A stretch of DNA of 64,000 bases from Diplolepis rosae. Its lineage: Eukaryota; Arthropoda; Insecta; Hymenoptera; Diplolepididae. The notes under the pieces were generated by a model. It was not told the origin of the DNA, did no database searches, and saw only the letters and a program-made list of their open reading frames with translations. The position numbers and the translations under genes were made by a program. The stretch lies in the NCBI GenBank assembly GCA_030998225.1, contig JAPYXD010000754.1:4216001-4280000 (forward strand). Direction: 5' to 3'. Shown in pieces: positions 1-10,764 of the stretch (its first letter is position 1; each line of letters opens with the position of its first letter).

Positions 1-779
1 TCTTTAAATTCGGTGGATTATGAAACGAGGACATTCGCTAAGGGGGGAAACCACATTAGACGCTTTAAAAAATCGATTTTTCTTAAATAGCACAAATTAT
101 TAGCGAATTATCTCAAAAATATACTCCTAAAATTTTAGAACGAAATTCGAATTCTTTCCGATGCTATGTGCACTAAAAGTAATCACTTATTAATTTGAGT
201 TTTTCGTTTTCGAAAATTTGAACGAGTTTTTCTCGAAACAACATTTTTTCTATTTGCGGGAAACATAACTTTAAAACTAATCGACTGATCATTCTCAAAA
301 TTGATATAAATTGTGAAAATTAAGACCATTTTTTAAACACTCCAAAAAAATTTAATGATCAATTTTTTTGGTCGCAGGTTGGTTCAGATTCTTGAAAATA
401 TCTTAGTAATGCAGAGAAATCGTTGAATTCATTTCAGATAAAAATGGCGACCTCCATAGTTCCCGTAAATTGCAAACTTGAATAAAGACCTCTCATGGGG
501 GACAGCTAATAACTTTATGATTTATGGCTAAAAAAATGTGAAAAAATTACAACATGTACTTTGAAACATGAACAAAAAATGCTTAAAGTCTAAAAAATAT
601 TCATTGTATTCTCCCCCGTCAAAAAAAATTCCGAAAAACTCAATATTTAGCCTCCTAATATAATTTCCCCGCTTAAGGTAAAATTTTAAAAACTCAAATA
701 CCTAATCTTATGTAATAAGAGTGTAAAAAGACATGTAGATCAACAAAATTGCCATTTCCTAATAAAAAAAAAAATGATT
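1..779. other. AT-rich spacer, no gene seen
   Basis: Homopolymer-rich A+T sequence without an open frame of interest, matching terminal repeats or recognisable RNA gene. I see nothing specific in it. Confidence 0.5.
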
Positions 780-1200
780 CATGAATAAAGCTGGTTATTC
801 TGTCACAATGGAATTTCTTGGTTCACGCGATAGCTGATCTTATCAGTGATCGTGTTCTGTTCAAATTATTAACCATATTCTTCGCAAGGCTCGCAAAGAG
901 CCGGAAGAAAGTAGGTGCCTAGTTACTAAATCTCCATGGTAGCAATGAGCTCCGACAGGCCTGTAATTTTCGGAAAGCTATACGGGACCGTATACCCAAT
1001 TACAAATTAATAAACGGTTACGGCATACTCTCATGACCCCCTGGGATGATTTATATCTACAGGGTCTCCTAATTACTTGTTCGTGCGTCTCTTCGAAGCT
1101 CCGCACTATTTCAGGGTGCAACGTTCCGGAGAAACCCTTCAGGAACTACACTCGTAAAGTGGAATAGTATAAGGTTATTTTACTTCCGGGCGAATAATAA
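780..1200. other. Unique, more complex sequence; no gene recognised
   Basis: Base composition is clearly more balanced than in the flanks and no other part of the window resembles it. No convincing ORF or splice-bounded exon is visible. It could be single-copy host intron or a conserved non-coding element. I cannot decide from sequence alone. Confidence 0.35.
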
Positions 1201-1319
1201 AATTACTCTCGAAATCGAGTATTAGAAATTTGCTTAATTGAAAGTTTTTCTTCAAAGGGCAACATTGATATTTTAGAATAAAAGTGACTAGACTTTGGTA
1301 CATTGATACTGTTGAGGTA

Positions 1320-1563
1320 CTCTCTAAATCTGAATCAGTCAAATTTTCACTGATTCATCAGTGAAAAAATATTTTTCACTGTTAAATCCGTTAATTTTCA
1401 CTGATTCATCAGTGAAAAAAATATTTCTCACTGTCAAATCAGTCAATTTTTGCTGAAATAATCAGTGAAATTTGACTTATTTACAGTAACCTCTTTTTAG
1501 CTATTTGAATCAGTCAAATTTCACTGATAATCAGTAGATTTTTACTGATTCAAATTTAGAGAG
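1320..1563. mobile_element. Family A MITE, copy 1
   Basis: The ends are inverted repeats, CTCTCTAAATCTGAATCAGT on the left and its near reverse complement on the right, flanked on both sides by TA. The inside is a string of short palindromes of the form CACTGATTCATCAGTG. There is no coding capacity. TA duplication and small size fit a non-autonomous Tc1/mariner-type element. Confidence 0.85.
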
Positions 1564-1589
1564 TAGTTGTGCGGAAAAACAGTTCTTCG

Positions 1590-1765
1590 GAAAAATAAGT
1601 TTTCCCATGATTTTAAGACTTGAAATAATATTATCAGTTGGGTCTCGCGAAAGAATAAACATTATTTTTAAGAAACAAATTTAAAACTTGAGAATAATAA
1701 TACTTTTTATAATTTTTCTTATAATAGAATTTTTCCTTATTATTCACGAATTTTGATAACAATAT
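1590..1765 (+). repeat. Family D arm, fragment
   Basis: It contains the family D landmarks in order: a TTTTAAGACTTGAAAT-like block, a TTATCAG/GTCTCG block, AAAACTTGAGAATAATA and TAGAATTTTTCCTTA. These match the arms at 7560-7860 and 20040-20310. Only one arm is present. Confidence 0.6.
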
Positions 1766-2014
1766 ATGTTTTATTTCATGATGATAATTCCAAAAGATAA
1801 TAGAAATTCAAGGAAAATCAAGGTGCAATGACAATTATTCCTAGAGGACCGGAAATTTTTCGCGGTCCAAGTACTACAAATTCGAAAACGTATACGAAAC
1901 TTTAGTATAGATTATAGTAAAGTTCGACACAACCGGTAGTAAATTATGAAACAGTTTCTCCAAAGATCAGTATTTCAGTGCGATAAATTCTCACTATGAT
2001 ACATTTTTCATGTA

Positions 2015-3671
2015 CCTGAAGTTCTGAACGTTCAGATGAACGAAATGCAAAAAAAATTTTTTTTTGTTTTTTTCCATTTTGGTGATGCAGTTTGACTCAT
2101 ACATGCAAATAAGTAAAGCCTATGCACAAAAAAGTAACAAAAAATTTTGATTGGGGGATAAAACAACCCCTTTATAATAACAGTTTCAAGAGCAACACAA
2201 TATACCAAAATGACATGGATGTTACTCAATTTTTGTAAATTTTATTTACCATAAAATTCTCTTTTTTTATACCAAGTAATCTGAGTGGGGTAATAAAAAC
2301 CGGACGCACCCTTAAAAACCACCCTACCTGCAAACAAACCACTAATCGTCCAGAATTACGTGGTTGTTACTCAATTTTTGTAAATTTTATTTACCATAAA
2401 ATTCTCTTTTTTTATACCAAGTAATCTGAGTGGGGTAATAAAAACGGGACGCACCCTTAAAAACCACCCTACCTGCAAACAAACCACTAATCGTCCAGAA
2501 TGACATGGTTGTTACTCAATTTTTGTAAATTTTATTTACCATAAAATTCTCTTTTTTTATACCAAGTAATCTGAGTAAGGTAAAAAAATCCGGACACACC
2601 ACGTCATTCTGGACGATTAGTGGTTTGTTTGCAGGTAGGGTGGTTTTTAAGGGTGCGTCCGGATTTTATTACCCCACTGAGATTACTTGGTATAAAAAGA
2701 TAATTTTATGGTAAATAAAATTTACAAAAATTGAGTAACAACCACGTAATTCTGGACGATTAGTGGTTTGTTTGCAGGTAGGGTGGTTTTTAAGGGTGCG
2801 TCCGGTTTTTATTACCCCACTCAGATTACTTGGTATAAAAAAAGATAATTTTATGGTAAATAAAATTTACAAAAATTGAGTAACATCCATGTCATTCTGA
2901 ACGATTAGTGGTTTGTTTGCAGGTAGGGTGGTTTTTAAGGGTGCGTCCGGTTTTTATTACCCCACTCAGATTACTTGGTATAAAAAAAGATAATTTTATG
3001 GTAAATAAAATTTACAAAAATTGAGTAACAATCACGTAATTCTGGACGATTAGTGGTTTGTTTGCAGGTAGGGTGGTTTTTGAGGGTGCGTCCGGTTTGT
3101 ATTACCCCACTCAGATTACTTGGTATAAAAAAAGATAATTTTATGGTAAATAAAATTTACAAAAATTGAGTAACAACCACGTAATTCTGGACGATTAGTG
3201 GTTTGTTTGCAGGTAGGGTGGTTTTTAAGGGTGCGTCCGGTTTTTATTACCCCACTCAGATTACTTGGTATAAAAAAAGAGAATTTTATGGTAAATAAAA
3301 TTTACAAAAATTGAGTAACAACCACGTAATTCTGGACGATTAGTGGTTTGTTTGCAGGTAGGGTGGTTTTTAAGGGTGCGTACGGTTTTTATTGCCCCAC
3401 TCAGATTACTTGGTATAAAAAAAGAGAATTTTATGGTAAATAAAATTTACAAAAATTGAGTAACATCCATGTCATTTTGGTATATTGTGTTGCTCTTGAA
3501 ACTGTTATTATAAAGGGGGTTGTTTTATCCCCCAATCAAAATTTTTTGTTACTTTTTTGTGCATAAGCTTTACTTATTTGCATGTATGAGTCAAACTGCA
3601 TCACCAAAATGGAAAAAAACAAAAAAAAATTTTTTTTGCATTTCGTTCATATGAACGTTCAGAACTTCAGG
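2015..3671. mobile_element. Foldback element with arms of ~144-bp tandem repeats
   Basis: The outer ends are inverted repeats (left CCTGAAGTTCTGAACGTTCA, right its reverse complement), each flanked by TA at 2013-2014 and 3672-3673. About 200 bp of unique arm follows on each side. Inside are head-to-tail units of about 144 bp: roughly 2.5 units on the left in one orientation and about six on the right (near 2605, 2746, 2893, 3038, 3183 and 3326) in the other. The arms meet near 2600, so single strands can fold into one long hairpin. The outermost ACGTTCA motif links it to family B. No transposase frame is present; ORFs here are repeat shadows. Confidence 0.9.
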
Positions 3672-3724
3672 TACATACATTTTTCCCTGAATTGAAATGT
3701 AGTTCAGCAAAAATTGTAAACTTC

Positions 3725-4320
3725 AGTTTCTCCGTATCGCTTCTTACTAATTTTCTAAAAATGATTGGATTTTCATAAATCGTGGATTACTTTGCGGGGA
3801 GAATATTCTCTACAACTCTACAATTTACAATTTCGAAAATAAGTAAATAATCTTCAAATATAATTATTTTTAAAAAAATGTTTCTTTTTGAAAAATTCTT
3901 TTAACCATTTCAGCCACTGAAAACTTTACTTTCAAAATTGAAATTAGATCATTTCGAAAGACCTGAGCTCGAATCCCAGCGCAGTCGAAAGCATCTTTTT
4001 TTCCACAGAAAGATTTCAAATTCTTTAAAAAGTAGTAGAGAATATTTTCCCTGAAAAAAATTAGCCATGATTTATGAAGATTCAATGATTTTTTCAATAA
4101 TCGGTAAGAAACAACAGTAAGAACAAATTCTATTACAAAAAACATTATTAAAAATGATTTCAAATTAATTAGTTGAGTTTGAAATTTCTGCCAATTATTA
4201 TTCGTAAGTTTTAAATTTTTTCACAAAAAATGTTCTCTCTTTTATAAGACACGACTGATATGACCATTTGCAGTTTTAAAATCATAGGGAAACTTTCTTT
4301 CTCAGAGATCTGTTTAAAGA
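3725..4320. mobile_element. Family D palindromic element, interrupted by a tRNA-like fragment
   Basis: Two inverted arms surround the centre near 3880-3940. The left arm carries TCGCTTCTTACTAATTTT and GAGAATATTCTCTACAACTC. The right arm carries the complements, ending near an ATCATAGGGAAACTTTC block. The right arm is interrupted at about 3938-4028 by the tRNA-like insert described separately. The long minus-strand frame at 3870-4163 is a by-product of the arm. Confidence 0.65.
3938..4028 (+). repeat. 5'-truncated tRNA-like SINE fragment
   Basis: It holds the 3' half of a tRNA-like sequence: anticodon-stem remnant TCGAAAGACC, a B-box/T-arm reading GAGCTCGAATCCCAG, then CGCAGTCGAAAGCATC and a T-run followed by CCACAGAAA. 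The D arm (A box) is absent. The 3' flank matches that of the tRNA-like copy at 10693. It interrupts a family D arm, so it arrived later. 5' truncation fits target-primed retrotransposition, but no target duplication was resolved. Confidence 0.6.
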
Positions 4321-4662
4321 TTCCCATGCAACAAATAGTTAGTCTGCATAAGTGAAGTTCACTGCTTAATAACCTTTTTCTCCTTTAATGTTGAACGAGT
4401 ACCTTCTTTCGCTTCTATTTCATTTCCTAATAAGATTCTTCCTTGGTTGGGAAAAGATCATTAGTCATCTGGTGGCTAGGAAGATGTCATCCCTTTCACT
4501 TATCAGTGAAACGTAACAAAGAATACCACTTGACAGATAATCAAGAAAAGCTTTCACATGGAAATCTTTTATCCTAATGATTTTGAATAAAATATACTAC
4601 TTCTGTCAATAAGACACGATTCTGTGTGATCGCACATTAAAATTAATTTCCCATATTTCATA
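4321..4662. other. Spacer, nothing recognised
   Basis: No terminal repeats, RNA gene or plausible exon seen. Confidence 0.4.
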
Positions 4663-5150
4663 TGTACTTATGGTTTTGCACGTTCATAGAACGGTGAAAA
4701 ATATTTTTTTGAAAACTAAATCGTTAATTTCCTTCCCTATTAAATTAAAAAATAGGTTATATTTAATAACAAATTATAAGTTTTAAAGACTCTTAATATA
4801 GATATAAAAATTAATTTTGTTTTGAAAGAAAAAATTTTATCATCGTTCAATGAACGTTGAAAACTGTAAGTACTCTCTAAATCTGAATCAGTCGAATTTT
4901 CAATGATTGAATCAGTAATTTGCCTTTTCACTGATTCATCAGTGCAAAAATATTTTTCACTGACAAATCAGTTAATTTTCACTAATTGAATCAGTGAATA
5001 AAGTATTTATCACTGTTAAATCAGTTGATTTCCACTGAAGTAATCAGTGAAATTTGACTGATTTACAGTAACACTTTTTAGCTATTTAAATCAGTCAAAT
5101 TTCACTGATAATCAGTAGATTTTGACTGATTCAGATTTAGAGAGTATGTA
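4663..5150. mobile_element. Family B MITE carrying a nested family A MITE
   Basis: The left end resembles TGTACTTATGGTTTTGCACG. The matching right end (ATCGTTCAATGAACGTTGAA followed by AACTGTAAG) is at 4842-4870. A family A element (4873-5144) has inserted exactly at the right-hand TA of this element, duplicating TA at 4871-4872 and 5145-5146. Family A was therefore active after this family B copy landed. Confidence 0.8.
4873..5144. mobile_element. Family A MITE, copy 2
   Basis: It has the same ends and TA duplication as copy 1. The internal CACTGATT palindromes are clear. Confidence 0.85.
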
Positions 5151-5219
5151 CATATATTTCATAGAGTTGTCATTGTCCTCATTTATACTAATTCAACCAC
5201 CAGATTTCATCATTATTAA

Positions 5220-5869
5220 GGTAGTTTTCATCCACAAAAATTAGACCTCAGGCAAAAATAAATAATTTTGCTTTCAAGAATAGCAATATTATTATTAAAG
5301 AGCTATTTTGAAAGAGAAAAGATTATTTTACAAGAAAAAGAATTTTATTAATCAATTTTATTTTTGCCCCAACTTTTTTTCTTATCGCTTCTTACCAAAT
5401 TTTAAAAAATTATGCGATTTTAATAAATTATAAATCATTTTTTCAAGAAAAGGATTCCCTACAGCTTAACCATTTCCAAATTTCGAGAATGATTAAATTA
5501 TTATCAAATTCAGCAATTTGTTTATAAAAATTTCGCTTTAGAAAATGTTTTTTTAATGATTTCAGCCATTAAAGAATTTATTTTTAAAAATCAGAAACGG
5601 TGAAGTTGTGGGAAATCTTTTCTCTGAAAAAATGATTCATGATTTATTAGAATCGCATAATTTTTTAAAATTTGGTAAGAAGCGATAAGAAAAAAAGTTG
5701 GGGCAAAAATAAAATTTATTAATAAAATTCTTTTTCTGTGTTTCAAATTTTTTTCTTGTAAAATAATCTTTTCTCTTTCAAAATAGCCCTTCAATAATAA
5801 TATTGCTATTCTTGAAAGCAAAATTATCTATTTATGCCTGAGGTCTAATTTTCGTGGATGAAAACTACC
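5220..5869. mobile_element. Family E foldback element, copy 1 (TTAA duplication)
   Basis: The ends read GGTAGTTTTCATCCAC and its reverse complement, flanked by TTAA at 5216-5219 and 5870-5873. The two arms, each about 300 bp, are near-complementary and share the blocks AATTAGACCTCAGGC, TCAAGAATAGCAATATT and CTTATCGCTTCTTACCAA. No transposase is encoded. A TTAA duplication is known from piggyBac and Kolobok elements; assigning this family to either is inference. Confidence 0.85.
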
Positions 5870-5879
5870 TTAAGGAGGC

Positions 5880-6430
5880 ATTCTACTGTAAAATTGTCCA
5901 AAAATCGAATTTTTTTATTTTCTGAAAGAATATACATTTAAGAATCCCCTCCTGAGGTGTATTAAATGAAGCTGGTATCACAGTATAATCGAAAGCCTAA
6001 ATTTATATAAAATTTTCATAATTAAAACTTTAACCGCGTTTTTCTCACAACGATCTTTTTTGTCGGGCGTAAGGAACAAAAAGAATAAATAAACCGATCT
6101 TTCTCCAAATTTGATACAATTTTCTACATATTAGTATCTCTGGCCCGTAGTAAAATTATAATTTTTTGATGATAATATATTTTTTTACTGACAATAAAAC
6201 AAAAAAATCGTGAATATTTTTGCTTTCTTCTTTTAACTCCAAACAAAATATTATTTATTCTAGATTCGATAATCCAGATTAATTACCGACGCCAACAGCA
6301 GTGAAATTGATTAAAACCTATTTTTAACGCCATATATAAAAATGTTAAATATTCGAATTTTATTATTGTTATATATTTTTATTCCTATAAAAACCATCAT
6401 TTATAAAAAAAAAAAATCAAATAGTAAAGA
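5880..6430. other. AT-rich spacer
   Basis: A+T-rich, with several homopolymer runs. No repeat match or exon recognised. Confidence 0.4.
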
Positions 6431-6900
6431 AACTAAATGTTAAAAGCTCTATCGAAAGTTTTAAATGTTTTCCATATTTTAAATACTGAAATGAGAAAGT
6501 GGAAAAGATACCTTTTTGCGTTTGTGCAACGGAAGCAGACTATTTTACGAAGACTACCGAAACAAATGAGAAGAAAAGGAGAACTTCCTGAGCTCAAATT
6601 ATTGTAATTTACATCGGTTAACTCCATAATTGCTTGGAGGTTACAGGTTAAAGTACCATTACCGTCTCCTTACTAAAGGTACAATACTTGGTATTAGCCA
6701 ACAGCTCGTTGGATACACGGTGAAACTCGCAATCAACACCTGCCACCCTATTCCCTTCCACAATTTCACGCAAGTACATGTTCCATTGACCTCGAAATTT
6801 TCAAGTTTTACAGATCAAGGCTATTATAATGAGTCACGTGACATTGATAACTGCAATTACATCTTTCTAAGGTAGTTCAAAAATTAATAAACAAAATTGA
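6431..6900. other. Unique segment with two divergent short ORFs, not called as genes
   Basis: ORFs of 64 codons (minus, 6433-6627) and 81 codons (plus, 6630-6875) sit back to back. Neither translation has a domain I recognise. Composition is slightly more balanced than the surroundings. A small unrecognised gene cannot be excluded, but nothing supports one. Confidence 0.25.
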
Positions 6901-6954
6901 TATTTTGTACCAAACAGGCGTAATCGAAAGAAGGAAGAAGTGCTTTCTTGATGT

Positions 6955-7132
6955 ACTTACAGTTCTGAATGTTCTTTGAACAATGAAAAAAAATTTTTCT
7001 CCAAAATGATATATTTTATTGTATTATTCAGGTCTTTTTGTCACGAGATATAAAACTACTTTTTAATTTACTGGAGATAAAACCAATCATTTTGTTCTGA
7101 AAGAAAATATTTTTAATCGCTCAATAAATTTA
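6955..7132. mobile_element. Family B MITE, decayed
   Basis: The left end CTTACAGTTCTGAATG is intact. The right arm is recognisable only as far as a TTTTTAATCGCTCAATAAA block, so the right terminus is lost. Confidence 0.6.
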
Positions 7133-7229
7133 TTTACATTATGAAAGAAGTTGGTTTGCGACCAATGAGGGCAAATTTTTTTTAAAAATTGGTAAGAAGC
7201 GAGAGTAAGGAAAGATTCAATTACAAAAT

Positions 7230-7430
7230 AGTATATGGTACAACTAGGGAAAAAAACATTTATTTTACTCGTGTGGTTGTTACCCTCGCTTTGCTCGAGC
7301 ATCAAAATTCACACTCACAAAATAAATGTTTTTCCCGTGTTGCAAACGATTTTTTTTCTACTATGGGGTCAGAAAATGGAATTGTTTGCCCCGCACGGGG
7401 CAATAAATTCCACTTTATGGCCCGCTAGTA
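7230..7430. mobile_element. Family G insert, copy 1
   Basis: A 200-bp block with CAACTAGGGAAAAAAACA at one end and GGCCCGCTAGTAGAAAAA at the other. It contains a short palindrome around CCCCGCACGGGGC and the phrase GTTACCCTCGCTTTGCTC. The same block recurs at 35958-36168 and, more decayed and inverted, at 12965-13150. ORFs across it are shadows. Confidence 0.7.
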
Positions 7431-7867
7431 GAAAAAAACATTATTGAAAGTATTATTTTTAGTAAGTTTTAAATTTTTTCCATAAAAAAATAATATTTTT
7501 TCTTTCATAAGACACGATTGATAATACCATTTAAAGTCTTAAAATCATAGAAAAACTTTTTATCCAGTGACTTTTTCGATGATTTTAAGGCTTGAAATGG
7601 TATTATCAGTCGTGTCTTATGAAAGAAAAATCATTATTTTTTATGGAAAAAATTTAAAACTTACGAAAAATAATACTTTCGATAATGCTTTTTGTGATAA
7701 AATTTTTCCTTACTTTCACTTATTACCATTTTTTAAAAATATGATTTAATTTTTATAAATCGTGGCTAATTTTTTCAGGGAAAATATTCTGTACAACTCT
7801 ACCATCTCCAATTTCAAAAGTTAAGATTTCAGTAGCTGAATTCGTTAAAAAAAATTTTAAACGAAAC

Positions 7868-8155
7868 TTTTTTTGTCCGTCTTACACCGAAAGTTAGCCT
7901 TGTCGGTGTCGTTTTGCGTGCGTAAAGTTGAATTTTCTGCACTAGTACGGTAAAATTTTAAGTGTGTTGAAAATAAACTTTTCGCACGCGAAACGACATC
8001 GACTCAATTAACTTTCAGTATACAACGAACAAAAAATATCGTTTGTATCACGTCCGGAACGTATTTTAACGTAAGAGCGAGTCGCGACGAGGGCCGAGGC
8101 GACTCGCTTTTGCTTTAAAATACGCCCTTCCGCACTTAATACGAAATATACTATT
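7868..8155. mobile_element. Family H double-hairpin element, copy 1
   Basis: It can form two successive hairpins. The first pairs GTCGGTGTCGTTTTGCGTGC with a later GCACGCGAAACGACATCGAC. The second pairs TTTTAACGTAAGAGCGAGTC with GACTCGCTTTTGCTTTAAAA. It interrupts a family D arm. No clear terminal inverted repeat or target duplication was found. Confidence 0.7.
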
Positions 8156-8467
8156 TTTAAATACATTTGAAGATTTTTTACTTATTTTCAAAATTGAAAA
8201 CAGTAGAGTAGTAGAGAATATTCACCCTGAACAAATAAACCATGACTCATAAAAAAAAAGTTTTTAAAAATTCGCAAGAAGCGATAATAAGAAATAATTC
8301 AATTACAAATAATATTATTGAAAGTATTTTTTTCATATCAAATTTATTTATAATAAATTATGTTATTTCGTTCATAAGATACGACTAATAACATAATTTC
8401 AATTCTTGAAATCATAGGAAAACTTTTATTTCCAGAAACCTGTTTTTTGGCACGACAACTACCTTAA

Positions 8468-9720
8468 TAAGACGACCATTTCATATTTTTCCATTTTAGC
8501 ACGCCCAGATTGGATAATTACCTTCACCCTCTGTAATGCATTCGCCCTAACTTTGTCGGGTGTGAATAAAGTCACGATAAAGTAGGTGGTGGCAGCGATT
8601 TCCGTCGTAAAGCTACGCCATTTTTCTGGTCGTGGTGCGAAAGTAAATCAGCTAGAGTAGCAAATACGAAGGCGTAACTTATCCAACGAGCGGGAGACTG
8701 TCTACTTTTTTGGTAATTCTTACCCAATTTGAGGGTAGGCAACCACTGTCATTGATATATGTTGTGCCCTTCGTATAGTCGCACCTGAAAACGACTATAA
8801 CTCACTCTGGCAGTACAGTTAACGTGTTACATCAAGAAAGATACATTGCAATAATCTTCAAACAAATGGATTTCACAAATTTCATGTTTTCTTGTCAGGA
8901 TCAATTATTATATATAAATTAATAACAAAATTCGAACTCGTATTACTAAAAACTCAAATTCATCTCAACGTCCAAACAAAACTATTATTCATATTTCAAA
9001 AATTCCAAACTATTCGTACCCTCAAAATATAAAAAAAACGAAATTATGAGCCTGCAAAATTGAATCGCGTATAAAGATAATAAAAATAATTACTATCGTT
9101 GTATCGGAAAGTAAATTTAATTTGTTGAGCTATTGTTTTCAATCATGTGCGCATTAACTATGAAATACAAGACTCAGAACTTTTAGTTCATTTTTCCAGC
9201 GTAAAAAGCAATGGTTATGATTTTCATTTTTACGGTTCTAACTTCCATTAACTCAGACGCAGAATTTCAACGCACAAGGGTGAAGTAACTGTCGAGAGTG
9301 GACCCTCCGCTCCGTGCCGCACACGTACTATTAACGCTGTAATTAAACATGTTTATTACCCAGGAGCAGTATTATACTCATGAGTCCAGAACTTTTGACG
9401 TTATACTTAGACAACTCTCTGTGCATTGCGTGCTAATATTACTATACACGAACCTTTTCCCTGTTCTCTTTTTTTTTTAGTACAAAGATATACAAGATAG
9501 ATAACATTTAAGGAGCATCGACTCATTAACATAACCTGAAATTAGATAAGTTTATTGAAGCACGAAAAATGAAATAAAAATGATTTGCAATGCACTTTTA
9601 AAGAAGCAAAAATATATTTCTCAGAAAACATTATACGGAGAAAAAAATTTTGCAGAACTTTACTCAACTTTAAGAGAAGTTAAGACGTATGGACAAGATG
9701 AAGATTATTTAATATTTTCA
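8468..9720. other. Unique sequence, no gene recognised
   Basis: 8500-8830 and 9230-9330 are less A+T-rich and unlike anything else in the window; the remainder is AT-rich. No open frame of note. This may be single-copy host intron or intergenic DNA. Confidence 0.35.
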
Positions 9721-9739
9721 ATTAACCAACTGAGCTACA

Positions 9740-9966
9740 CTCCCTAAATCCGAAATTGTGAAAAAGCACTATTTTGAATGTTATCAGTCTTCCACATAGA
9801 ATCAATGAAATTCAACTGATATCACTAGGAAAACTCACTGGTTGACCAGCGAATTTCACTGTTTACAGGTATATTCCACTGATTTCTATGTGGAAGACTT
9901 ATAACATTCGAAACAGTGTTTTTTCACTGTGAATCAGTGAGTTTTTACTGATTCAAATTTAGAAAG
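9740..9966. mobile_element. Family A variant, copy 3
   Basis: Diverged ends (CTCCCTAAATCCGAAATT left; the complement of TTTCTAAATTTGAATCAG right) with internal CACTGATT-type palindromes and a TCTTCCACATAGAATCA block. It sits directly after GAGCTACA, a reversed A-box remnant of the tRNA-like family, at 9726-9738. Confidence 0.7.
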
Positions 9967-10186
9967 CACAAGCGGCCGACATCCCTTTTTCTACAGGAAG
10001 ACTTCTTTTTATTGCGTTTCGGCATTTAATAAATTCGGGAAAGTATCCTATCTGATAACGAGATTTGTTTTCTGATAAAATAGACAGTGAAATTTCAACT
10101 CTACCATAAAAATTGTAAAATTATTAAATGCCGAAACGCAATATAACAAGGTTCTCCTAAGGAAGAAAGTGATGTCGGATGCTTGT
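9967..10186. repeat. Inverted hairpin arms of the tRNA-like locus, pair 1
   Basis: An arm in one orientation (from ACAAGCGGCCGACATCC through ATTGCGTTTCGGCATTTAA) is followed by its reverse complement (TTAAATGCCGAAACGCAAT through GATGTCGGATGCTTGT). Between them is a spacer with CTGATAACGAGATTTG. The same arm pair recurs at 10481-10692, so this is a local duplication. Confidence 0.8.
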
Positions 10187-10480
10187 GCTCTCTAAATCTG
10201 AATCAGTAAAAAATCACTGATTCACAGTGAAAAACCCCTGTTTCGAATGTTATAAATCTTCCACATAGAATCAGTGAAACTTAACTGATATCACTAGGGA
10301 AAATCACTCGTTGACTAGCGAATTTCACTGTTAACAGGTATAATTCACTGATTAAGTAGTGAGTTGCCTTAGTGGAATCAGGTAAATTTCTCTTATTTCT
10401 ATGTGGAAGACTTATAAAATTCGAAACAGTGTTTTTTCACTGTGAATCAGTGAGTTTTTACTGATTCAAATTTAGAAAGC
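10187..10480. mobile_element. Family A variant, copy 4, at the centre of a palindrome
   Basis: Ends GCTCTCTAAATCTGAATCAG and its near complement. It is flanked by GCTTGT on the left and ACAAGC on the right, so it lies at the symmetry centre of a larger hairpin formed by the arms on either side. It shares the TCTTCCACATAGAATCA block with copy 3. Confidence 0.75.
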
Positions 10481-10692
10481 ACAAGCGTCCAACATCCCTT
10501 TCTCCACAGGAAGACTTCTTTTTATTGCGTTTCGGCATTTAATAATTTCGGGAAAGTATCCTATCTGATAACGAGATTTGTGTTCTGATAAAGTAGACAG
10601 TGACATTTCAACTCTACCATCAAAATTGTAAAATTATTAAATGCCGAAACGCAATATAACGAGGTTTTCCTGTGAAGAAAGTGATGTCGGAC
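10481..10692. repeat. Inverted hairpin arms of the tRNA-like locus, pair 2
   Basis: A near-identical copy of 9967-10186 by eye. The right-hand arm runs straight into the tRNA-like sequence at 10693 (GATGTCGGAC then GCCTGTATAGCTC). Confidence 0.8.
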
Positions 10693-10764
10693 GCCTGTAT
10701 AGCTCAGTTGGGTAGAGCAGTCGACTGGCAATCGAAAGACCCGGGCTCGAATCCTGGCACAGTC
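10693..10764 (+). tRNA. tRNA-Ala(GGC)-like sequence, probably a pseudo-tRNA
   Basis: A 72-nt cloverleaf can be drawn. The D arm contains TAGCTCAGTTGGGTAGAGC (A box). The anticodon stem TCGA/TCGA encloses the loop CTGGCAA with T at position 33 and anticodon GGC. The T arm is CCGGG/CCTGG around CTCGAAT (B box). The acceptor pairs at only 5 of 7 positions and the top anticodon pair is mismatched. Alanine GGC anticodons are rare in eukaryotes, and the same sequence recurs in mobile contexts at 3.9, 41.8 and 47.0 kb. I read it as a mobile or decayed tRNA-derived unit with intact pol III boxes, not a decoding tRNA. Confidence 0.6.

Larger units (their letters stand above)
7133..8463. mobile_element. 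Two family D elements fused head to head, with two nested insertions
   Basis: One family D right arm (7133-7558) and a complete palindromic copy (about 7560-8463) meet at a symmetric junction near 7560. Both sides read outward through a TTATCA(G/A)TCGTGTCTTA block. The right end of the second copy is GACAACTACC followed by TTAA (8464-8467). Element G (about 7230-7428) interrupts the first and element H (about 7868-8155) the second. Confidence 0.65.

Noticed and set aside
2221..3470. CRISPR-like array
   Set aside because: The 144-bp units have no unique spacers, are in both orientations, and lie inside a TA-flanked foldback in eukaryotic DNA.
10693..10764. A functional tRNA-Ala gene
   Set aside because: The acceptor and anticodon stems have mismatches, GGC is a rare eukaryotic alanine anticodon, and the same unit recurs truncated in mobile contexts. 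Reported as tRNA-like only.
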